This document shows, one piece after another, positions 1-7,396 of a stretch of DNA of 64,000 nt (its first letter is position 1; each line of letters starts with the position of its first letter). The position numbers were made by a program, and so were the translations under genes. The notes below the pieces were generated by a model. The model was not told the origin of the DNA. It did not search any database and saw only the letters and a list, made by a program, of their open reading frames with translations. The DNA comes from Kineosporiaceae bacterium (GTDB lineage: Bacteria; Actinomycetota; Actinomycetes; Actinomycetales; Kineosporiaceae): assembly GCA_016713225.1 (NCBI GenBank), contig JADJPO010000003.1, forward strand, positions 930,001 through 994,000, in the 5' to 3' direction.

Positions 1-621
1 CCCCCGACGACGTCCAGGAGCGCCACGTCGGGCACCCGCGGTCAGGCGACCTACTACGCTCCCGCCGCACCCGGTGGCGCCTGTATGACGTTGTCCATCC
101 CCGCTTCCCGCTATACGGCCGCTGTCGGACCCGCCGAGTTCGCCGGCTCGAAGGCCTGCGGCAGCTACCTGTCCGTCACCGGAGCCCGCGGCACGATCCT
201 GGTCAAGGTCGACAACCTCTGCCCCGAATGCGCCACGGGGCACATCGATCTGAGCACCGAGGCGTTCGCCGCGCTCGACGACCCCGTCAAGGGCGTCGTC
301 CCGATCAGCTATCGCACCGTGCGGAACCCCGCGGTGTCCGGGAACATCGTCGTGCAGGTCAAGGACGGCTCGAACCCGTACTGGCTGGCGTTGCAGCTCG
401 ACAACATCGGCAACGCCCTGCAGTCGGTGGCCGTAGCCGGCCCCAGCGGTGCGTTCCGGTCGATGACCCGCAGCCAGAACGCGTTCTGGGTACTGGACGA
501 CAACCCCGGCTCGGGGCCGTTCCGGGTCCGCCTCACCGACGTCGCCGGGCACGTCGTCACGCTGACGTCGATCGACCTGAAGCCCGGGGTGAAGCAGACG
601 ACGTCGGCGAAGCTCTACTGA
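1..621 (+). CDS. Expansin-like / DPBB-domain protein (5' end outside window)
   Basis: The reading frame is open from base 1, so the start lies to the left; the first internal ATG at 85 is inside the fold and is not the start. The visible ~206 residues carry the signature of bacterial expansins (EXLX family): a Gly-Gln-Ala-Thr-Tyr-Tyr motif near the edge, paired cysteines (GGAC, KACG, LCPEC) and the HIDLS motif whose Asp is the conserved catalytic-like residue of the double-psi beta-barrel. A second beta-sandwich domain, as in a carbohydrate-binding CBM63, fills the C-terminal half. By family knowledge such proteins are secreted and loosen plant cell-wall polysaccharides without hydrolysis. 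The signal peptide would be outside the window. It converges on the next gene with a 34-bp gap. Confidence 0.8.
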   Translation, partial: PPTTSRSATSGTRGQATYYAPAAPGGACMTLSIPASRYTAAVGPAEFAGSKACGSYLSVTGARGTILVKVDNLCPECATGHIDLSTEAFAALDDPVKGVVPISYRTVRNPAVSGNIVVQVKDGSNPYWLALQLDNIGNALQSVAVAGPSGAFRSMTRSQNAFWVLDDNPGSGPFRVRLTDVAGHVVTLTSIDLKPGVKQTTSAKLY

Positions 622-655
622 GACGTGGCCCTCTGCGACCCACCGAACCGAGTTC

Positions 656-2263
656 TCACGCCGGTCGCGCGCCGTGGAGGAGTGCCACCGCAGAGTCCAC
701 GATGGCGGACTCGTGCCCTCGGGCATCCAATGCCCACAAGGTCGCACCCATCGCCCGCGCCTGCGGTGGGAGTTGTGCCTGCGCCCCCGCGAAAACCCAC
801 TCGACCACACCCAGATCCGTCCGATCATTCGTCAACAGGACGATGGGCTTTCGCCCGATGAAGGAGCCGAGTCGCTGGACCTCATAGAGACAGCCTTGTC
901 GCGAGGAGTCGAAGTCGCGCAGGTCCATCAGGACGGCGTCGCAGGTGTGTACGAGCGCCCCGAGCATCGCCTGCCAGACGTCCTGGTGGCAGAAGAACTG
1001 GTTCATCCGGAACCGCCCGTCTGGCCCGCGGCGTTCGCTGCGCTGCGCAAGACGCCAAGGGATCTCGTCGTCCCCGGCTACGAACTCGCGCGACAGCCTG
1101 CCCGTGAGGAAGGCATAGAACTCGTCTGGCTCGACACTGCGTACGGCCAGATCGGTGCCCGCGATCAGGTCGATGGTGCCGATCGGCTGCCATCGTTGAG
1201 CCAGCTCGTCCATCAGCCGTTCGCTGCGGCGGTCGTGACCGAAGACGCGCAGGAGCAGCAGGCGAACCGGCACGGGAGGCTGACCCGACCCCGTCCCGTT
1301 GAGCAACAGCCGGCTCACCAGCAGACCGAGGGCGAGTCCTGAGGCCAGGAGCAGAGCGGCCGCCCCTTCGACGGTACTCAGCACCGCGACCTGGACGACG
1401 GTCACCAACAGCCACCACACGCCGATGAAGACCATCTGGTCGCTGAGGAGCCCACGTCGGTAGCCCCGCACCGCCGCCCCGAGAGCCACCAGCCCGGAAG
1501 AAGCGCCCACGGCTGCGCCGATCAGTCGCCATGCCCACACCGCGCTGCCGGTGGCAGCAAGATGGCGCGCCACCTCCAACCCCGCCAACCACCCCGTGGC
1601 CATGGCCAGCGCGACCACCATGACCAGCGGCGCCGCAGCTCGCCAGAACCGAGCGTTCATCAGCAGGTAGATGCCGATCGGCGGAGCGGCGTAGAGCGCG
1701 ATCAGCACACCGACCACCTCGGCGACCGAGAACCAGGACGCCAGAGCCCACACGGCGAGGACTGCACCGATCGTCCAGCCGAACCTCGTCCCAGGACGAG
1801 CGGACAGCACGATGGCGAGGGTGGGAACCATGGGCAACGCCATGACCCCCAGCACGATCAGCCAGATCGAGACTGCCGAGTACCCGCCCGAGAGGACCAC
1901 GACCGAGGTGGTCCAGACAGCTTGGACGGCGGCTCCCGCGCCGTAGGCGGCCGCGATCCGGCGCCGCACCTGTCGCGAGCGTTCCAGCGGATCGGCCAAT
2001 CCAGACCCGCTGGTCAGAGAGATGCCCGGCGAAACCCTCGGGATCGGCGGAACACCATGAGGCAGGACGAGATCGGGACGCGCGATCAGCGATGGGTTGG
2101 GCGCGGGCAGCGCCCCGGTGAGGTTCCGCCCGCGAGCGGCTCGCGCCATCGAGTGCGAGACCCGGGACCGAAAGACCCGAAGCAGAGCAGGCGCCGAGGG
2201 CGCAGTCAGGACGGTCGCGAACAACGGCACGAGAAACGCGAAGGTCATCGACCGGGTGCCCAT
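656..2263 (-). CDS. Polytopic membrane protein with a C-terminal cytoplasmic domain, function unknown
   Basis: This encodes 535 residues from the ATG at 2263. The frame is open to a GTG at 2344, but that extension would overlap a decayed HTH gene on the other strand. About eight or nine hydrophobic segments span roughly residues 80-330, including long Val/Leu/Ala stretches. The last ~190 residues are soluble, with a regular alpha/beta pattern (RLLLLRVFGHDRR, then a CDAVLMDLRDFDSSRQGC segment and IVLLTNDRTDLG). That tail looks like a small Rossmann- or TIR-like sensor domain with Asp-rich loops, but I cannot assign it to a named family. The gene is monocistronic and convergent with the expansin-like gene. 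A membrane-anchored sensory or effector role is a guess only. Confidence 0.75.
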   Translation of the reverse strand: MGTRSMTFAFLVPLFATVLTAPSAPALLRVFRSRVSHSMARAARGRNLTGALPAPNPSLIARPDLVLPHGVPPIPRVSPGISLTSGSGLADPLERSRQVRRRIAAAYGAGAAVQAVWTTSVVVLSGGYSAVSIWLIVLGVMALPMVPTLAIVLSARPGTRFGWTIGAVLAVWALASWFSVAEVVGVLIALYAAPPIGIYLLMNARFWRAAAPLVMVVALAMATGWLAGLEVARHLAATGSAVWAWRLIGAAVGASSGLVALGAAVRGYRRGLLSDQMVFIGVWWLLVTVVQVAVLSTVEGAAALLLASGLALGLLVSRLLLNGTGSGQPPVPVRLLLLRVFGHDRRSERLMDELAQRWQPIGTIDLIAGTDLAVRSVEPDEFYAFLTGRLSREFVAGDDEIPWRLAQRSERRGPDGRFRMNQFFCHQDVWQAMLGALVHTCDAVLMDLRDFDSSRQGCLYEVQRLGSFIGRKPIVLLTNDRTDLGVVEWVFAGAQAQLPPQARAMGATLWALDARGHESAIVDSAVALLHGARPA

Positions 2264-2305
2264 GCACTGATCGAGAGCAAACAGCACCGGCGTGATACAC
2301 AGGTG

Positions 2306-2400
2306 ATGACCATGCCCCGAGCCGTCGAAGAGATCCTGCAGCACGCCGACGACCTCGTCGCTCGGTTCGAGAACGACGAACCCAACCCCACGGACGAGCT
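2306..2400 (+). pseudogene. Truncated copy 1 of the small HTH antitoxin-like gene
   Basis: Starting at ATG 2306 the translation is MTMPRAVEEILQHADDLVAR and continues to about DELS. It is nearly identical to the first ~31 residues of the intact genes at 34049 and 44133. After 2400 the match stops abruptly and the frame runs on into unrelated sequence to a stop at 2521. The HTH half (MTWTAIGTLVGTTGEAA in the intact copies) is missing. The bases just before the ATG (CAGGTGATGACC) match the copy at 34049, so the duplicated block included the toxin-antitoxin junction. It lies between two minus-strand genes and is probably inert. Confidence 0.75.
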
Positions 2401-3437
2401 CAGCGGACCCTGGGAGAGCGCGGCCCTGCGGCGACAGCGCCGGACGCGGTCACCGCGCGCTGATACCGGTCGGCGACGGCCTGGAGCAGGGGCACGAGCT
2501 CGGGTGGCGACTCGACGGTGAAGTCGTACCTCAGCATGCCGATGTACGCCGCGACGGTGTCGAGGCTGTCGGCCCCGGTGAAGAGCACGCAGGTGTCACG
2601 GTCGAGGGGCTCGACGACGCCGACGGCGTGATGGATGCGCGCCAGGACCTGGGCGGCCGGTGCGTGGACGAGCAGGCGTGCCCGGACGGTCCACCCGGTG
2701 ATCGCGACCCTCCGCATCAGGAAGGCGACGACGTCACCGCCAGGCACGCGCGAGGGGGAAGCCACCCGAGAGCCGGTGCGCATCCGCAGGTCGAGGTGGT
2801 CGACCCGGTAGGCGTCCCAGTGATCGTGGTCGACGTCGCGGGCGACGAGGTACCAGCGACGATGCCAGTGGACGAGGCGGCACGGTTCGACCAACACCGG
2901 CGGCGCGGCGAGGCCTGCGGGCTCGACATCGACGGGCTCGGGAAGGTGATAGTCGAAGCGGAGGAGTTCGTGATCGGCGATGGCCGCCGCGATCGCGCGC
3001 AGGCGGTCCGCGGGCACCTCGGGGTCCGGTGCGTCAGTATTCGTGTTCTCCGGCGCGCGGTCGATCGTCGAGCCGAGCGCATCGACGCTGCCCCGCAGCC
3101 TGGACGGCAGCACCTGCTCGAGCTTGGTCAGCGCGCTGCTGCTGCTCTCGGCCAGACCGACGATGCCGGTTCCGGTCCGCAGCCCCACCGCGACCGCGAC
3201 CGCTTCGTCGTCGTCCAGGAGCAACGGCGGCAGCTTCCCTCCCTGACCCAGCCGGTAGCCACCGTGGCCGCCGCGTTGGCCCTCGATCGGATAGCCGAGT
3301 CGGCGCAGCCGGGCGACATCGGCGCGGACGGTCCGTGTCGTCACGCCCGACCGGTCGGCCAGTTCGGGGGCCGACCACGACGGTCGGGTTCCCAGCAGGG
3401 TCAGCAACTCCAGGAGTCGCTCAGCCGCCTCCGCCAT
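2400..3437 (-). CDS. YafY-type helix-turn-helix / WYL-domain transcriptional regulator
   Basis: The 345-residue protein has an N-terminal winged HTH (about residues 5-60, with SAPELADRSGVTTRTVRADV and the LRRLGYPI wing). A WYL domain follows (about 140-225, including the LVHWHRRWYLVARDVD core) and a C-terminal WCX-type extension. WYL regulators sense small ligands or nucleic acids, and in actinomycetes they often control an adjacent divergent enzyme gene. Here the divergent neighbour is an epoxide hydrolase whose ATG is 72 bp away, with a palindrome between them. This suggests local control and autoregulation. The start at 3437 is the first Met of the HTH. The stop abuts the truncated antitoxin copy. 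Family assignment is firm; the target is inferred. Confidence 0.9.
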   Translation of the reverse strand: MAEAAERLLELLTLLGTRPSWSAPELADRSGVTTRTVRADVARLRRLGYPIEGQRGGHGGYRLGQGGKLPPLLLDDDEAVAVAVGLRTGTGIVGLAESSSSALTKLEQVLPSRLRGSVDALGSTIDRAPENTNTDAPDPEVPADRLRAIAAAIADHELLRFDYHLPEPVDVEPAGLAAPPVLVEPCRLVHWHRRWYLVARDVDHDHWDAYRVDHLDLRMRTGSRVASPSRVPGGDVVAFLMRRVAITGWTVRARLLVHAPAAQVLARIHHAVGVVEPLDRDTCVLFTGADSLDTVAAYIGMLRYDFTVESPPELVPLLQAVADRYQRAVTASGAVAAGPRSPRVR

Positions 3438-3469
3438 CCGGCGATCCTGTCACGGATCCCGGGTTCAAC

Positions 3470-3486
3470 AGGAACCATCCGTTCCT
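3470..3486. promoter_or_regulatory. Candidate operator between the WYL regulator and epoxide hydrolase genes
   Basis: AGGAAC-CATCC-GTTCCT is a perfect 6-bp inverted repeat with a 5-bp spacer. It sits in the 72-bp divergent intergenic region, 33 bp from the regulator start and 23 bp from the hydrolase start. It is a plausible binding site for the WYL regulator; no binding evidence is visible. Confidence 0.4.
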
Positions 3487-3509
3487 ATTGCCCTCCTAGC
3501 GTTTCCTTC

Positions 3510-4685
3510 ATGACCACAGACCCGAAGGCCTTCGCCGCCACCTCGCCCACCCAACAGCCCGCCACCCCGGGGCTCGTCGTCCGGCCGTTCACGGTGGCCG
3601 TGAGTGACGCCGAGCTCGCCGACCTGCACGCCCGGCTGGACCGCACCCGTTACGCACCGCCCGCCCCGGACGACGACTGGCGGTACGGCACCCCCGTCGC
3701 ATACTTGCGCAACGCCGTCCGAGCCTGGCGGCAGTTGGACTGGCGGGCCGCCGAACGCCGGATCAACACCGTCCCGCACTTCATCACCGAGATCGACGGT
3801 CAGCAGTTCCACTTCATCCACGTGAAGTCCCCGCACCCCGGCGCGACCCCGCTCCTGCTGGCGCACACCTACCCCGGCTCGAGCGTCGACTACCTGGACG
3901 TCATCGACCGGCTGGTCGACCCGGTGGCCCACGGCGGACGGGCCGAGGACGCGTTCGACGTCGTCGTGCCCGACGCCCCGGGGTTCGGCTGGTCCAACCC
4001 GGTGCCCGATCCCGGCTGGACGACCGCACGGGTCGCTCGCGCGTACGACGTGCTGATGCGCGCCCTCGGCTACCCGAGCTACGGGGTGCACGGCTCGGAC
4101 CACGGCGCGCTCGTCGCCCGCGAACTCGGCCTGATCGAGCCCGAGGGCTTCCTCGGCCTGCACGTGCTGCAGCTGTTCTCGTTCCCCTCCGGGGACCCGA
4201 GCGAGTTCGAGCGCCTCGAACCGGGCGACTACGCCGGCCTGGAACACATGGCGTGGTTCCAGTCGGTCGGTGGCTACAACGCGATGAACGCCGCCCGCCC
4301 GCAGACGATCGGCGCCGCGCTGAGCGACTCCCCGGTGGGCCTGCTGGCCTACAGCGAACTGTTCGAGAACTTCGGCAACGGCACCTCCTTGGTTCCGCTG
4401 GAGACGATCCTGCTCGAGGTCAGCGTCGCCTGGTTCGCAAACGCCGCCGCCGGCATGGCCCGCACCTACTACGCCGACGCCCGCAGCGAGGCGGAGCCGC
4501 AGGTCAACCACGCCCGTACCGGGGTCAGCGTGTTCGCCGACGACTTCCAGACGATCAAGGTCTTCGCCGAACGCGACAACGACCACATCACCACCTGGAC
4601 CCGCCACCCCCGCGGTGGGCACTTCGCGGTCCTCGAGGTGCCCGAACTCGTCGCGGCCGATCTCGCGGCCTTCTTCGCCAATTGA
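3510..4685 (+). CDS. Epoxide hydrolase (alpha/beta-hydrolase fold with EHN domain)
   Basis: The 391-residue protein hydrolyses epoxides to vicinal diols if it follows its family. Residues ~20-125 form the epoxide-hydrolase N-terminal domain (RPFTVAVSDAELADLHARLD start). The oxyanion motif is HTYPGS in place of the usual HGWPGS. The nucleophile elbow is HGSDHG with Asp197, and the catalytic His371 lies in RGGHFAVLEVPE. The lid tyrosines are not individually assigned. The ATG at 3510 was chosen because it begins the EHN domain; the frame is open further upstream only as a shadow of the regulator. Eleven bp downstream comes a broken phzF-like gene, so the two probably formed an operon under the divergent WYL regulator. 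The substrate is unknown. Confidence 0.92.
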   Translation: MTTDPKAFAATSPTQQPATPGLVVRPFTVAVSDAELADLHARLDRTRYAPPAPDDDWRYGTPVAYLRNAVRAWRQLDWRAAERRINTVPHFITEIDGQQFHFIHVKSPHPGATPLLLAHTYPGSSVDYLDVIDRLVDPVAHGGRAEDAFDVVVPDAPGFGWSNPVPDPGWTTARVARAYDVLMRALGYPSYGVHGSDHGALVARELGLIEPEGFLGLHVLQLFSFPSGDPSEFERLEPGDYAGLEHMAWFQSVGGYNAMNAARPQTIGAALSDSPVGLLAYSELFENFGNGTSLVPLETILLEVSVAWFANAAAGMARTYYADARSEAEPQVNHARTGVSVFADDFQTIKVFAERDNDHITTWTRHPRGGHFAVLEVPELVAADLAAFFAN

Positions 4686-4696
4686 GGGAGAGCACC

Positions 4697-5280
4697 GTGC
4701 CCCGTGTTCCGTTCGTGTGGGTGGACGTCTTCGCCGAGGAGCCGTTGACCGGGAATCCGCTGGCCCTGGTTCCGGATGCCGACGGCTTGACGGACTCGCA
4801 GATGACAGCGATCGCCAAGGAGTTCAACCAGTCGGAGACGACGTTCCTCGTCTCGCCGACTCGTCAGGACGCCGACCACCGGTTGCGCTCCTTCACCCCC
4901 GGTGGCGTAGAGGTACTGGGGGCGGGTCACAACGCCATGGGTGCCTGGATCTGGCTGGCCGCCGCCGGGCGACTGCCCGAGGACCGGACGCAGTTCACGC
5001 AGCAGATCGGGGACGACGTCCTGCCGGTGTCGACAGCGCCTCACCGGTCTCCGCGGACCTGAGGATGTTCCTCGCGGAGGACCCGGCGACGGGAACCGCG
5101 GCCGGACCGCTGGCCGCGTTCCTCGTCCGCCACGGTGTCACTGACGACGGTGTGACGGTGCGGATCGAGCAGGGGCGAGCCATCGGTCGGCCGAGTGTGC
5201 TCGACGTGCTGGTCGACGGAGAGCGGGTTGAGCTGTCGGGATCAGGGGTGCTCGTGGCGGAAGGACAGTTGTTCCTGTGA
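4697..5280 (+). pseudogene. PhzF-family isomerase remnant with internal deletion and frame change
   Basis: From GTG 4697 (preceded by GAGGGAG) the translation matches the N-terminal half of the PhzF / diaminopimelate-epimerase-like fold. It includes the catalytic Glu47 in FNQSETTF and a divergent GHNAMGA in place of the usual CGHATLG. This frame stops at 5062. The C-terminal half continues in another frame to 5280 with the classic EDPATGTAAGPLAAFLVRHG motif. Together only ~190 residues are encoded against ~260-300 in the family. About 80-100 residues from the middle are therefore missing and the frame is broken at about 5035-5060. It is probably a dead gene that once followed the epoxide hydrolase. 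A sequencing error could explain the frame change but not the missing middle. Confidence 0.8.
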
Positions 5281-5373
5281 CGGCGCCCCGCTCAGCGGAT
5301 CTGCAGCTTGGCGGTGGAACATGGTCACGAGGCCGAGCCGGCCTCGTCAGGGCGATCGCCGGGAGGCAGCACC

Positions 5374-6471
5374 GTGAGCACGTCCATGGAGGGTGGTCGC
5401 CCGCTCCTTCGAGGGCGGGTGCTCGGCTTCCCGGTGCATCTGGACCTGTCCTTTGTCCTGATCATGGCCGTGCTCGGGTACTACCCGGGCGTCACGCTGA
5501 CCGACATGGCACTGTGGTTGCTGATCACGCCCGTCGCCGTCCTGGTGCACGAGCTCGGTCACGCGGTGACGGCGCGCGCGGCAGGTGCCCAGCCCCAGAT
5601 CGCGCTCGCCGGATTCGGCGGCGTCACCACGTTCGCGACGCCCGGTCCGTTGTCGCGGGCACGCTCGCTCGGGATCTCGTTGGCCGGGCCCTTCGTCGGA
5701 TTGGCCATCGGCGCCGTCCTGGTGCTGGTGGACCGGTCGTTCGGCGCCGGGTTGGACCCGGCCGGGTGGCAGAACTCGGCGCTGCGGACCGGGATCTGGA
5801 CCTGCATCGGCTGGAGTGTGCTCAACCTGCTGCCCGTGCTGCCCCTCGACGGCGGGCAGGCGATGCGCGAACTGCTTCCGGGGGCGCCCGCCGTCCGCGC
5901 ACGCCGCGCAGCCGGCGTCTCCGTCGTGGTCGCCGGGCTGGCTGCAGTCCTCGCCTATGTCGTTCTGCGGCAGGCGTTCCTGGCCCTCTTCATGGTGTTC
6001 TTCGCGGTGACCAACGGGCTCACGTTGCGCCGCTCGGCGACGCCGTCCGCCGCAGACGCGCAGACGCCGGAACAGGCGGTCGTCGGGCTGCTGTGGGTCA
6101 ATGAGCCGCAGCGCGCGCGGGAGGTGCTCGCCTCACGACCCTCCGATGTGGTCGTCGACCCTGCGGTGCACGGCGCCGTCCTCGCCCTGACCGGCGACCC
6201 GGAGCAGGGCCATGCCCTGCTCGCCCAGGAGATCGCCCGGCGGCCCGGGGACGGCAACGTTGCGGCGATGCTGATGCTGACGCTCGCGTTGCAGCACGAC
6301 TGGGACGCCGTGATCGCCACCTTGCGGGGGCCGGTGGGTGTCGCCGTCCCGGACGCCGTCACCCAGCGCGCGATCGAGGAGGCGCGCGGCACCGGCCGGG
6401 AGGACGTGGCAGGCAGGATCACCCAGCTCGCAGCCCACCCCGACCGCCCCGACGGCCCCGACAATCCATGA
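5374..6471 (+). CDS. M50-family site-2-type membrane metalloprotease
   Basis: The protein is 365 residues from GTG 5374, which has a good GGGAGG ribosome site 7 bp upstream; the frame extends to a weaker TTG at 5308. The zinc motif HELGH is at residues 59-63 within a hydrophobic helix. The third ligand motif NLLPVLPLDGGQ carries Asp159. About five or six membrane segments are visible up to residue ~220. They are followed by a ~140-residue cytoplasmic tail with a TPR-like helical pattern (AREVLASRP, GHALLAQEIARRPGDGN). Such proteases cut substrates inside the membrane, often anti-sigma factors, but no partner is nearby. It does not look like RseP, since no PDZ domain is present; it resembles the SpoIVFB-like subgroup. 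Confidence 0.9.
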   Translation: MSTSMEGGRPLLRGRVLGFPVHLDLSFVLIMAVLGYYPGVTLTDMALWLLITPVAVLVHELGHAVTARAAGAQPQIALAGFGGVTTFATPGPLSRARSLGISLAGPFVGLAIGAVLVLVDRSFGAGLDPAGWQNSALRTGIWTCIGWSVLNLLPVLPLDGGQAMRELLPGAPAVRARRAAGVSVVVAGLAAVLAYVVLRQAFLALFMVFFAVTNGLTLRRSATPSAADAQTPEQAVVGLLWVNEPQRAREVLASRPSDVVVDPAVHGAVLALTGDPEQGHALLAQEIARRPGDGNVAAMLMLTLALQHDWDAVIATLRGPVGVAVPDAVTQRAIEEARGTGREDVAGRITQLAAHPDRPDGPDNP

Positions 6472-6862
6472 GGTCCCCCGCCCCGTCCGGACGTCGTGGT
6501 GGTCCTCGATTCCGCTCCACTGGCGGAGCGCCCCCACGACGCTCTCCAGGCCGCCGTCGCGCGCAAGAAGGCACAGATCACGACGTGGATCAACATGTGG
6601 AAGGACGTGGCACCACCCCGGATCCGTGCCCGCGCGGTCTCCTCCGGCGTGATCAGGGACGCCTCGATTCGCATCCTGGGAATCGTCGTGTGGCCACGGT
6701 TCGAACTCGTACAGCCCGCCGTCAGGCGAGCACTGTTGGACGAAGGACCGAAGGCGCCTCGCTGGGCTCGTTCGCGACGATCCCGTCGGTGAGGCGATCA
6801 GAGCAAGCATCACGGCTGAACAACGCCGATCGCCGCGGAGACGGCCGACGAGCGACCGGATG
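6472..6862. other. 391-bp stretch with no convincing gene
   Basis: Between the protease and the SLATT-type gene the best candidate is a 98-codon frame at 6496-6792 (+) starting MVVLDSAPLAERPHDAL. It has no clear ribosome site and no recognisable domain. I see no strong hairpin or promoter here. Confidence 0.35.
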
Positions 6863-7267
6863 TCAGAAGACGTTGCTCTCCTTGTGAGCCCTCCGAATCG
6901 AGTCGAACTGTCGCCTCACCTGGTCTCGATCCAAGCCACCTTCGAACTTCATTCTCAGGTCGGCAATCCGGTCCCTGGATTGCATGAATCCACGCCATTT
7001 CTGTTGCGGCTTGAGCCAGGTGTCGAAAGCAGTGAGGATCGCGGCGGCGACTGCGAGCACCGGCACCGATGACGTGAGTCCCCCCGCGAAACTGTCCGCG
7101 AGGGACTCCTTCGCTGCCACAACGGCTGTCAGGATGATGAGCGACACACGCGAGAAGTAGTACGTGAACCCATAGGCCCTCGTCGCTGTTCGCCAGTTCT
7201 TGTATTCCCTCTCCAGCTCGGCAGCCAGGAAGCTGTCAGGCGCCGAGGAGGGCTTGGGCGTCGTCAT
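6863..7267 (-). CDS. SLATT / DUF4231-like two-transmembrane protein
   Basis: The 134-residue protein starts at ATG 7267 behind a strong GGGAGG site. A helical N-terminus (FLAAELEREYKNWRTATR) leads into two membrane helices at about residues 38-55 and 66-84. A conserved-looking cytoplasmic helix follows with FDTWLKPQQKWRGFMQ and DRIADLRMKFEGG. This layout and the W/R-rich post-membrane helix match the SLATT effector group (SMODS- and SLOG-associated 2TM domains; DUF4231). Those proteins are predicted to form pores in nucleotide-signalling immunity. Usually a nucleotidyltransferase, SLOG or reverse-transcriptase gene is adjacent. None is seen here; the upstream neighbour is the giant operon, 130 bp away on the same strand. 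Family call moderate, function inferred. Confidence 0.65.
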   Translation of the reverse strand: MTTPKPSSAPDSFLAAELEREYKNWRTATRAYGFTYYFSRVSLIILTAVVAAKESLADSFAGGLTSSVPVLAVAAAILTAFDTWLKPQQKWRGFMQSRDRIADLRMKFEGGLDRDQVRRQFDSIRRAHKESNVF

Positions 7268-7396
7268 CGGTGCCTCCCGGGATGGTGGTGAATGCTACGG
7301 ATTACCCTTGCCAAGAGCATGACGACGATCACCAGTAGGACCCGCCCAGCGGGCAGTCCGAAACGAGTGGAACGATCAGGGAGCACGACGGGGTGC

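Noticed and set aside
3465..4622. 385-codon minus-strand frame
   Set aside because: Shadow of the epoxide hydrolase; Val/Gly/Asp-rich with no domain.
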